From Aldrovandia affinis (Eukaryota > Chordata > Actinopteri > Notacanthiformes > Halosauridae): a stretch of 64,000 bases of DNA. Where the stretch lies: the NCBI GenBank assembly GCA_029706075.1, contig JAINUG010000020.1:1288125-1352124 (forward strand). The letters are read 5' to 3'. Shown here piece by piece: positions 21,963 through 44,754 of this stretch. The notes beneath the pieces were generated by a model. That model worked only from the letters and a program-made list of their open reading frames with translations, did not search any database and had not been told where the DNA came from. The stretch's first letter is position 1; every line of letters starts with the position of its first letter. The position numbers and the translations under genes were made by a program.

Positions 21963-22243
21963 TTCTTGTTACTTGCAGAGGAGGCCACGTGGAGGCTGTC
22001 GTCTTCAGTGTTTTGCAGTTTCTTAGAATTTCCTATTAATTAGCAATTCATGAATAACTGGTATACAGTGAGAGCTAATATGTTGTGCAAATAATTATTT
22101 TAGTTACCAACCCCTGATTTAGTTTCTACCCAACCTTAAATTCCCGTTGTTTTGATTCTTTGGTCATTCTTAAAAAACAAATGTACTATTTATGAAAATG
22201 TGACTTTCTGTGCTGCTTGTTTTGCATCAGTACTTGTGTCTAT

Positions 22244-22749
22244 CAGGGGCCCAGATTAGCAGTTGTCCTATCGTCTCGGACGACTAAATATTAATAAGGA
22301 AGACCTTCGATTGAGTCGCGACTAGATTATGAAATACTGTACAGTCAGAACACTAGTCGCTAACGCCACCTGCGAGAACCCGTCACAGCTTCACTGCTAC
22401 ACAGTCCCATGAGCACGCACTGCACAAGTCAAACATAAATATCCATGTAGAAAATAAATACTGTTAACTGTCGTGTCTATCTTTGGGCTACATACGACGC
22501 AGTGATCACATTTTCAAAGATGTGGAGATTTATTGAGGGTGCAAGTCCACCGCCCACTAAAAAGGCTAAAACTAAAGAAGATCAGCTAAAAACTCAGCGA
22601 AAATATGATTCAGAGAGTAGAGATCGCACTTTCCAGGAAAATTGGAGGGTGAATAGACAAAGGACAAGTACATTTTAGGAAGGACAAGTATCTTTTCTAA
22701 GTTACTTGCCCTTTGACAAGTATGACTTTTACCCTAATCTGGGCCCCTG
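22244..22749 (+). mobile_element. Non-autonomous hAT element with transposase 5' remnant
   Basis: Inverted ends CAGGGGCCCAGATTAG and complement, flanked by GTCTAT on both sides (22238-22243, 22750-22755; 6 bases visible). A short internal frame at 22518-22680 (MWRFIEGASPP, KKAKT, RTFQENW) looks like the N-terminal region, before the TTF-type zinc finger, of hAT transposases or ZNF862-like proteins. The rest of the transposase is absent. Confidence 0.65.
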
Positions 22750-22848
22750 GTCTATTAAGTCGACTATCTCACAGCACACATTGTAGATGATCTCTACAGT
22801 GGTCACGGAGGCCCCCTGATCGGTTCGCTGTGCAAGCATTTGGTTCAA

Positions 22849-23174
22849 AGACCAGTGTGGAGGGCGTCGGTCTCAGCAACATGGGAGTGGCAGGGTTGCA
22901 TTTGTTTTCCTATGCTGTGGAGGCCTTTGGAGCAGGGAGACTTTCCGGGGGCAGGTTTGGCACTCTCACAGGGTGTAAGACTGAACTGTCGCCCGGAAGG
23001 TTGCTCCAAAGGCCATAGTTGATTTAATTATTATTTAATTGGTGTCAATCAGTTAATTGATAGGGAAGTCAATTGGCTGATTGGGTGTCTGTGAGAATGT
23101 GAATTGTTTGGTGTGGAATGATTGTGATTGGGTGATTGCCTCACGAGTCCCACCTGAGCCAGGCAGAAAGTAAG

Positions 23175-23208
<34 letters not shown>

Positions 23209-23420
23209 TGTGACAGTGACAGTGAGTGTGTGTGAGTGTGTGTGAGAGAGAGAGAGAGAGCGCGAGAGCGAGTGGTATTGTGTATTGTGGAATGTTGAAT
23301 GTTGGATGTTGAATGTTGGATGTTTGTTGAGTTTTGTGCGCGTTTGTCGAAAGTGACTGTGTAGGGTGCTCGAAAGTGAACTCGCACTCGGGCAGTGGAG
23401 AGTGTTTCTGGGCAACAGCT
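22849..23420 (+). repeat. Second copy of the right half of the compound inverted element
   Basis: GGCGTCGGTCTCAGCAACATG and the following 170 bp match 6830-7010 closely, and later blocks (CCACCTGAGCCAGGCAGAAAG) match 7140-7160. It has an internal (TG)n(AG)n tract at 23178-23265 that is absent from the first copy. Confidence 0.75.
23178..23265 (+). repeat. (TG)n / (GTGA)n / (AG)n microsatellite
   Basis: Contiguous TG run followed by GTGTGTGAG and AG repeats inside the repeat copy at 22849. Confidence 0.9.
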
Positions 23421-24619
23421 AGGGACGTAAAGCAGACGAGCCAAATCCAGGCCAACATTCAATTAACGTCAGAGTCCATCCTAAAACACTGAGCTCTGCT
23501 GGAATGCTACCCAGCACACACAGGTCACCAGCCCAGGTTCACAAACACAGCCTTCAGTTTCACTTTTACAGCTGAGTTTACACACATCAAAGGTTTGTGA
23601 ATCCATGCATTTCTATTCCTGTTCATTTTCAGCACACAGACATCCAGGCAATATCACAGCACTCAACTGAATATAGCTACACAACATCTGCATTTACCCT
23701 GCAAGAACATACTTTAAATAAGATTGATGGTTAATTTGCTCATGAATCACAGTCGATTTTGGATTTTGCTCCGAAAATTGAATTTCAACCTTTTGCTATT
23801 TGCATGTAGCCTACATATTTACAGCATCAACCAAAACAAGTGGTCATTTATAGTGAGGGCATTATTAAAGGTTTGATTTAATCACATGACATACCCAGGC
23901 TAGTTAATCACATGACATAGCAAGGGTATACAAATCTTTATGAGGTGATGATCATTTTACTAGGGTGGGCATTCTGAAAAAACAGATTTTTTAGATCTAG
24001 TTGACTCCTTTCAACAAGAAAGAGCAAAAAGTCACCTTTGGATTATTAGTCCTCGGGGTCGTGGCTTGTCCTGTAGTGCCGGGCGGCGGCCTCGTGGGGG
24101 AGGGTGAATTGAATAGAGGGTGCAATTGGCTACCAAACTGGGAGAAAACACGTGGAGAAAATCTGAAATAAATAATAAAAAAATAAAACTATTGTGCATG
24201 TTTGAATGCACTCATTTTAAGTGGTTCTGGATAAGAATGTCTGCTAAATTCCAAAAATGTAAAAAAAATGTGACCTCTTTCTAAAGGAACCATTTGCCCA
24301 TAGCAAAGTAACATAAGATTAAAGCACCAGATAATCCCACTCATTACAATTCCTGGGATGTAGGTATGGGACAGATAGTCTTAATGGAGTGCAATGCTTT
24401 TCTTTAACCTAGTGGCCTTCAGAGCGTAAATCTTGCCTCAATCGGCATCAAATGTGTCTAATGAAGAACGACGAATGGCTTGTTACAATTCAGACGTTGC
24501 GATTATGATTTGAACTAAAACCATCATACCCAGGATCAAATTTAAGAACTTCTCGGCTGGCTACCACTTATCGATATTATATTTATTATTATAAGCCAAT
24601 TTATAATACTTTGGGGTGA

Positions 24620-24830
24620 CGTGAACATCTTTATCGGTAGAGGATAAATGCTTCCCCTCCAGAGGACGGTATGCGATTCGAGATATGATTGGCCTGTTGT
24701 TTTTTTCGATTTTATAGAGCGCGTGACCAAACCGTAACTCTAAACGTCATTTACGATAGTGAATTTCGCGCGTTTGACGTCACGCGTACTTCGCGTCTCT
24801 GTCCTCTGGAGGGGGAGCATCTCTACCCAT
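24620..24830. repeat. Inverted repeat, possible MITE
   Basis: CTTCCCCTCCAGAGGAC at 24651 and its inverted partner GTCCTCTGGAGGGGGAG at 24804, with a second pair of GATAAA/TTTATC blocks outside. No protein or clear target duplication. It lies 5' of the rhoA promoter region. Confidence 0.5.
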
Positions 24831-24899
24831 CTTTATCCCAGTTTCCAGTTTACTTTAGTACAGAGCTCTTGATTGGGTGCTTTGGTTTCGCGTGGGCGT

Positions 24900-25285
24900 A
24901 AAGCTTCCGTCCTTTCGAATTACGAAGAATCTAAATCCGGGAGACCCCTTGTTTTGGGTCGTGTACTTGTTTAGTTGATGAGTTCCGGTAGCGTTTGAAG
25001 TTGTTGAAAAGTTATTTCCCCTTTCTCTTGTGAAGTTCCGGTAGTGGAGCCCGCGATAGTTCCCAGAGTTCGAAGTTGTTAGCGTAGATAGAATCTTTTC
25101 TACCGCGAACCGGCTGCCACTCTTTTTGCCAATAACTATCCTAACGGTCGCTCAATTTACACGGAATTCTATTGGTAGAAATTGCGAGGGGTAGGCGGGA
25201 GTTATTGGCGTGGCAGCGAGAAGGGACGGGGTTTCAGAGTCTGGCAGGAAAAGACGGAAAGCGGAGACACCCGAAAAAACAAACG
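24900..25285 (+). promoter_or_regulatory. Putative rhoA promoter and non-coding exon 1
   Basis: A repeat-free, CpG-containing, relatively GC-rich stretch ends in CAAACG|GTAAATAAG, a good donor at 25286. RHOA genes have a non-coding first exon, and the next exon starts exactly at the ATG after CTACAG (27014). Transcription start is not determinable; the exon end at 25285 is inferred. Confidence 0.4.
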
Positions 25286-25299
25286 GTAAATAAGTTTAA

Positions 25300-36859
<11,560 letters not shown>

Positions 36860-37986
36860 AGGGGCGGGGAGTGGTGGAGATGGGAGAGGGGCAGGTTTGG
36901 GGGGGTATAGGAGAGAAGAGAGGCAAAAACCAAACAGACTTCTGTATAAAAGGCAGCAGAGTCCAGCAGGGAGAAATGGACCATATTTATTTTAGGCCGA
37001 GAGGAGCTTGGAGAGAACCTTCTTTTCAAAAAATCTATTTTTACTTTTCTTCATCATCATTGGGATTGTTCACTTGAGTTAGTCATATGGTCATTTGGTG
37101 CCCTGATGTCATAGGGTCGTTTAGTGTGTCAGGGGGCCCAATGTCAGTGTTGATTCGTCTGGTCTGTGACTCACTCTGTGCCTGGGTGTCTGAACGCACC
37201 AATCGCCTTCCTGAGCAGAGAATGGAGTGCATGTCTCAGCGATGCGATCTCTCCTCCGGCCCCGCCTCTCTCTCTTACAGCCCCGCCTCTCTCTCCTCTA
37301 TATCTCCTTCCTCTCCTGTATATGCAGTTTTAGCAAAATACTGAACTGGACAAAAATATTATCAGTGATCCAGTTAAATAGTAAGTTGAACCAACCAGCA
37401 GGTGTTTTTTTAAATATTTAAACATCTACCTTTTTTAAAAATGTGCATTTATGTATAAAATTCTCTTTAAAAAATCCCCAAAAAAGAGAGAAGAGGAAAG
37501 AAGAAAATGCTCATTAATTTGTTGAGTGTTTTCATATGCTTGTTTGTGTGTTGTAGATTTTTTAAATAAATTGAGTAGCTTGGTTTCGACCGTTCGGTAG
37601 GACTTTTGAGCGGGACGTGGATTTAATCAGAGCTGCTGAGAGGAGGACCGCTCCAGCTGTGGACCTACACGAACCCCTCCATGTATTGGGTTTGGAAAGG
37701 GTTTTTTGCTAAATTCAGTAAATTGGCTGTTTGCCAGGCTTGCTCTGGGTTTGAGGTGTAGAGTGTGGGTGTCCATGTCTCACTCCCCTGTACAAAATTA
37801 ACTCTTCCCTCCACCCCCCCCTTTATTATTATTTGTATTATTAATAATATTATTATTACTTGTTTCTTTATTTGCTCCTGTACTGTATATTTAACCGTGT
37901 GAAATTCTACTGGCTCGTCCTGAATTAGTTATTGCTCCTTTGAAATGCCTAAAACCTTACCTTGGGGGAAGGGGGGTGGGGGGATA

Positions 37987-37996
37987 AATAAATAAA
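37987..37996 (+). terminator. Candidate rhoA poly(A) signals
   Basis: Overlapping AATAAA copies (AATAAATAAA) lie about 1.1 kb past the stop; another AATAAA is at about 37565. The 36860-38000 stretch holds no gene or known repeat and fits a long 3' UTR, as in vertebrate RHOA. Confidence 0.5.
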
Positions 37997-38299
37997 GACC
38001 GAAATTAAATGAGAGAAAAAAATGTATTTATTTGAAATGACATGTATTCAAAAGTACCGTACATAAAATGTTTTGGGAAAGAAATAACGTTATCTTCATG
38101 CAGAAACCTTTTGTACAAAAAAATGCATCTTGGAGTTTCCTCAGTCGGATTTTAAAAGTGCTTTGAAAATATATTGTTTTTAACGTAATTGTGTTTGGTG
38201 CTGTTATTTCTTACTTGTTCTGTTTTTTCTTTTTTTTTTTTTCTTTTCCCTACATCTTTGGGGGTAATTCGTATTTGATGTTTACATGTTACATTTAGG

Positions 38300-38577
38300 A
38301 GTTTGCGTGTTCTCCCCGTGTCCGCGTGGGTTTCCTCCGGGTACTCCGGTTTCCTCCCACAGTCCAAAGACATGCACGTTAGGCTAATTGGAGAGTCTAA
38401 ATTGCCCTGTAGGTATGAGTGTGTGAGTGAATGGTGTATGTAGTGCCCTGCGATGGACTGGCGACCTGTCCAGGGTGTATTCCTGCCTCTTGCCCCAATG
38501 CATGCTGGGATAGGCTCCAGCCCCCCCGCGACCCTGACCAGGAATAAGCGGCTGAAGATGAGATGAGATGAGATGTT
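38300..38577 (+). repeat. 5'-truncated tRNA/RTE-tailed SINE
   Basis: Starts inside the SINE body (GGAGTTTGCGTGTTCTCCCC) and ends AATAAGCGGCTGAAGATGAG with a GATGA repeat. It is the same family as 17237-17605 without the tRNA head. Confidence 0.85.
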
Positions 38578-38782
38578 ACATTTAGGCATTTAACTGTAAT
38601 TTACTATACCTTTGTGCACACGACGGTCCTGCGATGAAGACGAGGCTCTTGGTCGGGGCCACAGGTGTGGCTGGGTTTGGCCACTTTGGAAAACAAGTTA
38701 TATTTATGTTTATTTTTAAATCCCTTTGATCCAATTCTTTTTTTTGTTTTGGGGAATTGCGTTGGTGTTTCCTCCGATAAGC

Positions 38783-39670
38783 TACACTACCGGTCAAAAG
38801 TTTTAGAACACCCCCATTTTCCAGTTTTTACTGAAATTTAAGCAGTTACATTTCCAGTAAATAACCTGAAATGGTACAAAGGTAAGCGGTAAACTGCCAG
38901 AGGTAAAAAAAAATAATAATAAGTTTAGGTTACCATAAACTGAAAAATTATGTACATTTATAAGAGTTATAAAAAAGGCCCTTTTCAGGGAACAAGTAAT
39001 GGGTTAACAACTTACAGCTGTTCTGCAGCAATGGAAGTAAATTAAACCGTGAAAGTTGATGCAAACAACTACAGGTGGTCCCAACTTTTGTTGATTACTT
39101 ACAAACCCTCTTTCTGTATAAAAGCGGTGTTGAAACAGACTGTTACTACACCCTCTGAAGCATTATTTGGACAATATTGCACTGCAGGAAGTAGTACATT
39201 GCCATCATAATGGCGAGACAAATGCAATTAGCAAAGGAAGACAGACAGACTAAAGGAAAGACCTAGGGTTATAATAGAGAAATTGCAAAGAAGGCCACGG
39301 TGTCAGTGAGTAGTTTCCTACACCATCAAAAGGCACTTGGAAGCTGGAGGAAACTGACAGGAAGAGGTCTGGCAAACCCAAAGCCACAAGAAAATAAAAG
39401 TTTCTGAGAGTCAACCGCTTGCGTGATAGGTGGCTCACAGGACAACAGCTTCAAGCACAGCTTAACACTGGTCGAAGTAAGGAAGTCTCAGTTTCAACTG
39501 TGAAGAGAAGACTTCGAGCTGCAGATTTCACAGGTCGAGTGGCAGTAAGAAAGCCATTGCTAAAATGGCAAAATAAGAAAAAGGCTTGCCTCGCCCATGA
39601 AGCACCGCCAGTAGACTACTGAAGACTGAAACCAGGTCTTATGGACCGATAAACCAAAATTTGCGTTCAC
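38783..39670 (+). mobile_element. Tc1-like element, 5' half (TACACTACCGG family)
   Basis: Left terminal repeat 38783-38990, then a decayed transposase start: MARQMQLAKED-like sequence near 39210, a region with stops, then LRDRWLTGQQLQAQLNTGRS and VSTVKRRLRAADFTGRVAV. It ends near 39670, where an L2 copy begins. The right half is absent. Confidence 0.8.
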
Positions 39671-39689
39671 ACTGACGAAATAAGCTTTT

Positions 39690-41385
39690 GATTGGAGAGG
39701 GGACAGAGCAGGTGAGGAGGAGGACAGAGGGGGTGCTCTGTCCTCCTCACCTGCTCTGTCCCTTCTCCCCTCAAAAGCGCCCATGTCGTCCCCCTCCCAA
39801 AAAAACCCTCTCTGAATCCTGCTGTCATTTTGAACTACCGACCTGTCTCCTATTCCTCTCCAAAACACTAGAGCAGGCTGTCTATAACCAACTGTCTGCT
39901 CATCTCCCACAGAATGACCTGCTTGATCCTAACCAATCTGGGTTGAAGGCAGGCCACTGCACAGAGACTGCTCTCCTTGCGATCACTGAGGCTCTACAAA
40001 TGGTCTCAAAAAAGTCCCAATCTCTTAGCTCCGTCCCCCTCCTCGACCTGTCAGCTGCATTTGATAACGTGGACCACCAGATCCTGCTCATCTCTCGTCG
40101 AGATGGGAATCTGGATCTGCCCTGACATGGTTCATGTCCTACCTGGCTGATCAGTCTTACCAGGTGGCCTGGAGAGGATCCCTCTCCTCTCCCCACACCC
40201 TCTCCACCGGAGTCCTGCAGGGCTCGATGCTAGGCCCCATACTATTCTCCCTGTACACCAAGTCAATTGGTTCTGTTATCTCTGCTAATAGTTGTTCTTA
40301 TCACTGTTATGCCGACGACACTCAACTGTCTCCTTCTGAGACCCAGGTCCCGGCGTGGATCTCTGCATGCCTGGCTGACATCTCTGCCTGGATGTCCTCC
40401 CACCACCTGAAAATCAACCTGGGGAAGACTGAGCTGCTCTTCCTCCCAGTGAAGGGCTCCCCGATGATTGATGCTTCAATCACTGTGGAAGGCTACATAG
40501 TGTCTCCGTCCCAGTCTGCCAGGAGTCTTGGAGTGACCCTGGACGACCGGCTGTGCTTCTCGTGCCACATCGCAGCGATCACCTGGACCTGCCGATTCTC
40601 CCTTCACAACATCCGGAGGATCCGACCGTTCCTCACCCAAGAGGCCACACAACTCCTCGTCCCAGGCCCTGGTGATCTCACATCTGAACTACTGCAATTC
40701 CTTGCTGGCAGGCCTCCCGGCCTGTGCCATCAAGCCACTGCAAGTTGTCCAGAATGCTGCTGCACGTCTGGTGTTCAATCAACCCAAGTTCACCCATGAC
40801 TCCCCATCGCAGCATGCACCAGATTGAAATCACTGGTGCTTGCTTTTCAAGCGGTTGGAGGAACTGCTCCCCCTTACCTCCAGACACTCATCACACCCTA
40901 CACCCCAGCCAGACCCCTCCGCCTACTCTGGCAAACTGACTGTCCTATCCCTCCGGGGACCCGGCAGCCACTCCTCGCGGTCTTGCCTCTTCTCTGTCCT
41001 GACTCCTCAGTGGTGGAATGACCTTCCGCAATCGATCAGGACCGATCTTCTGCAAGAGACTCAAAACCCACCAGACTCCACTACCACTGAATTCCGTACA
41101 TCTAGCCAATCGTCATCACCACTGCCTATTTGCTCAATACTTTTTGTATATGTATCCCTGCTTACTCCTCATTTAAAAAAATAATAAAATAAATTACTAA
41201 CCTTTTCCTTCCCAGTGTTACAGGTATGGTATGAAGCTGCCTACAACGATGTCTATCGCTGTATTACTGCACTGATCTCTTGCGCCAACTATGATTGTTC
41301 CTACCATGTATTAATGCACATCTTGTAAGTCGCTCTGGTTAAGGGCGTCTGCTAAATGCTTAAAATGTAAAATGTAATGTAAATG
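39690..41385 (+). mobile_element. L2-type LINE, 5'-truncated
   Basis: RT motifs: AVYNQLSAHLPQNDLLDPNQSG, LLDLSAAFDNVDHQ, STGVLQGSMLGP and an intact CYADDTQLS, then HLKINLGKTELLFLP and a C-terminal region. It ends with the tail GTCGCTCTGGTTAAGGGCG and TGTAAATG. One frameshift near 40110 and another near 40670 break the protein. The 5' edge is a hairpin at 39696-39773. Confidence 0.88.
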
Positions 41386-41399
41386 GGTCCCAAGCTTCT

Positions 41400-42690
41400 C
41401 TTAGATTTCTGTCCCTGCTGATGAACTGCTTCTCCACTAGAGGGAGCTGGAGCATACATTTTTTTTTTTTTTTTTTAAATTAAAAGGATCCCCATTAGCT
41501 GACGCCTAGGCGACAAGCTAGTCTTCCTGGGGTCCTTGACAAATAACAAAACATTACAGCCACATTGGCACAAACATCAACATCATGACATCAATAGTCC
41601 AATGAAAATGTTACAGAAATAGGGCAACTAAGTGATTAAAATGCTGGGAAAAGAAAGAAAATAAACAGTTCGAAAACAAACATACAAACAAAAACTCAAA
41701 ACAAACAGGAATAATAAACCGTTCAAAACAAACATACAAACAAAAACTCAAAACAAACAGAAATAACAGTAATAGCTCAAATTTATTAAATTAAAATGAT
41801 TAGTTATTGATTCTATGTCTAATTCAAGTACTGTACTTTCTGTACTCTGCTGAATGTCAATAAGATATTCATTTGCTTCCTTCACCAAAACTGCTCTATG
41901 AGTGTGTGTGTAGTATTATTTCTTTGGTTACTTAGGAAAAAGTATAATGAAACATTTTCAATCTAGCTAAAATCTCTCCAAAACCTTATCCAAGAGCATT
42001 CATCGCATATGTGTGGGCTCTGAATTTTGGTGCAATTGAATTATGTGCGGCAGTTCAAATGAGCGCAGTGGATGTTTTTTTTAGTTTTTTGTACATCTTT
42101 ATGTATTATTTTGTGCCGGTGAAAATCCCCTTTAATATGCTTGGGCCTCACAAAGCCTGGAGCTGTGCTCCAGTTTTCTGCATGGTGCAAGATTTTGGTC
42201 TGCTTTGACACAATGCATGTCAGATGGAAATGGGCTCTTTCGGATGATGCTTGTTAACTACAGAAAACTGTTAAATGCAAGGTCACTTGCACATGAGAGG
42301 TGAGAAGCATAAGACCCCAGGAACAAGCATACGAGTTGGGGTTTATCGTTCATAAAGATAGGCCCTCAAGCTGATGTTTTTTTTTTTTTTTTTTTTTTTG
42401 GTCAAGCTATTTTTTTTAGCTCTCCTTAAAAATAAAAGCTCAAAGGCTGTTGGTGCTGATTGAGTGAAGGAAAGGATCTGCGGAACCAGCCGTGTTCAGC
42501 TGTTTTCTCCAGCACTTCCCAATGTTCAGCCCCAGAAAACACGAAAATGTTGTGGTACAATAGCCTTGTTTTTACATGGCAGAATATTGTTAAGGGGTCA
42601 GAGCAAGCTAACTGTAATGGTGCAGTGATGTCATAAGAGCGCGACAACCGCATCAAGCATCCAGCAATTCGGCCACGCAGTGGTAAGATG
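41400..42690. other. No gene recognised (1.3 kb)
   Basis: Contains two poly-T runs (41459, 42378) and a short duplicated AAACAAACATACAAACAAAAACTC block at 41670-41760. The sequence at 41480-41560 (CCCATTAGCTGACGCCTAGG) may be part of an old repeat. No coding exon seen. Confidence 0.4.
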
Positions 42691-42701
42691 TTTGTACCGA
42701 C

Positions 42702-42703
<2 letters not shown>

Positions 42704-42745
<42 letters not shown>
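42704..42745 (+). repeat. (TG)n microsatellite
   Basis: An uninterrupted TG run followed by (GA)n. Confidence 0.95.
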
Positions 42746-42753
<8 letters not shown>

Positions 42754-43097
42754 CGAGTGTTTGGGTGTGTGGTTTGTTTAACTCGTGTTATATTCGTTTT
42801 TCTGTAACAGCCAAGATATTCCTGGGTCATATTGCATGTTTAATTATCCCCAAATTGTCAGAAACCCCCAAATCCTGATATACATTGTTTGTACCTCTTA
42901 TTACTATCAATTCAATCAATATTTAGTGGAATTGTGTTATTCACCTCTCACAGATCATGGTTCCATTAGGATAATTCACTCGTTTTTCACAAAAAATACA
43001 CATTCAAACACATTTTTCTGTACATTGAAAAAACCTAGATATAAAATACATTAGTTTTGCATAACATACCATTTTTTAAATTATGTTTTGCATTTTC

Positions 43098-43420
43098 CAC
43101 CATCTAGTTTGTTTTTTTGGATCAAGGCTTCATGATATCCTCCACAACAGCTATATAAACACTGCAAAACTGATTTTGACAATTTTAGACAATTCTGAAG
43201 GTCTCTAAAAAAAAGTGTACGCTTTGGTATTCGGGTCCGCCGTGACACGTTTCAAGTTAAAATTATATAATAACTACCATCTAGTTTGTTTTTTTGGAAC
43301 AAGGCTTCATGATATCCTCCACAACAGCTATATAAACACTGCAAAACTGATTTTGACAATTTTAGACAATTCTGAAGGTCTCTAAAAAAAAGTGTATGCT
43401 TTGGTGTTCGGGTCTGGAAA
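43098..43420 (+). repeat. Tandem duplication of a 177-bp segment
   Basis: CATCTAGTTTGTTTTTTTGG at 43101 recurs at 43278, with about 140 bp nearly identical in each copy (to GCTTTGGTRTTCGGGTC). The few differences suggest a fairly recent event. Confidence 0.9.
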
Positions 43421-43668
43421 TCGGGTTCGGGACCCAGCAGTGCATTGAAATAATGTGTCTTGGGGCCATAAAATAAAATTACAACAGGAGTACTTGGTGT
43501 AGCCCTCTCCTGGATCTCCCTCACTGTGGCTGCAGCGGCTGGGGTCCTCTGCATGTGCTGCCTCCTTTCAATATGAGGGACGATGAGTGCCTTCCCATGC
43601 TCCTCAAGGAACAGGCGCCTTTTGTAGAGCTTAGATTTGTTCATCTTCATCTTCATCTTCAGACACAT
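43275..43668 (-). pseudogene. Possible piggyBac-type transposase C-terminal remnant
   Basis: A 138-codon minus frame contains RRLFLEEHGKALIVPHIERR and RTPAAAATVREIQE. I recall this pattern from the region before the Cys-rich end of vertebrate piggyBac-derived transposases. No Cys-rich domain follows. The remainder of the frame crosses the duplicated 177-bp segment. The identity is tentative. Confidence 0.3.
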
Positions 43669-43816
43669 TCTCCTCTCTTCTCTCCATGATCAAGGATGTG
43701 TTCCAGATATCCCAGGGCTGTCCTCTCTTCGCTTGTGTTGCTCATTTTGTCAAGCTCTGACAGTGAGTATACTGCACCTGAAGAGTGTAATGTTGTACTG
43801 TTCGCCCCTCCCCTAA

Positions 43817-44074
<258 letters not shown>

Positions 44075-44294
44075 TGAGGCAATGAGGTCACCAAAGGCAC
44101 AGATGTGCAGAAAAACAACATGAAAGCACAGAGGAAAATACTAAATAAGATGAGACAACACCACAAATAATACCTCTCTCTCTTTCTGTCTCGGCATGGC
44201 ACAGAATTGGTACATGTTGCCAAAGCGTAAACCACAATCAATGAGAAACAAAGACAGAAGACAGTCACTTTGACAACAGCAAAAAGAACATGGC

Positions 44295-44700
44295 ATTAGT
44301 GTTAATATGTAGTTCAAATCAATTCAATGTGTTTTATTGGCATTAAGTACGGAGAGTAAACATTGCCAAAGCGTAATATACATGTAGTTTAGAAAAAATG
44401 AAAAAGCATGTACTGTATACATTTTAAAGGAAGAGTGCACACGCAAATATCGTTAAACGCCATTCGTGCTAAAACGAAACCAAACAAGTTGTGATTGAGA
44501 TCACAGTGCCGTCTTTGGTGTTGGTGGGTTACTCACTGTCCCCTATTTCAGCATATTTCTCACAATATAGGAGGAAGTGCATCTCTGTCTCTACCTCTCC
44601 TGTCTTACAGTGACCACAAATACATTCTTTGGTACTCTTATTACCAGTGTAGATTGGGGATAGAAACCCTTGATTCCAGATGTTAGTTAAGCAGCCTGCC
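44295..44700 (-). mobile_element. LINE fragment (L1/Tx1- or Swimmer-like C-terminal end)
   Basis: On the minus strand 44480-44640 reads CKTGEVETEMHFLLYCEKYA, a knuckle-like C-terminal motif of L1-type reverse transcriptase proteins. The stretch GTGTTTTATTGGCATTAAGT near 44325 is a common fish LINE 3' end. Related sequence seems to resume at 47340-47460, so the L2 copy between may be an insertion in it. Confidence 0.55.
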
Positions 44701-44754
44701 TGTAGTACCAGGTTGAATAATTTAAGTAAGGCAGTTCAGAGTTACTGTATTTAT

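Larger units (their letters stand above)
18828..22000 (-). mobile_element. APE-type non-LTR retrotransposon (jockey/I-like), about 3.2 kb
   Basis: Minus-strand order: apurinic-type endonuclease, reverse transcriptase, C-terminal Cys/His knuckle, then a (GAA)n-like tail ending near 18828. It is nearly complete for ORF2; the 5' end near 22000 has no clear ORF1. The clade is uncertain: jockey/I/Nimb-like by the LQLNIEGL start and CXCGX...HXXXXC ending. It lies immediately beside the nested MITE stack. Confidence 0.85.
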
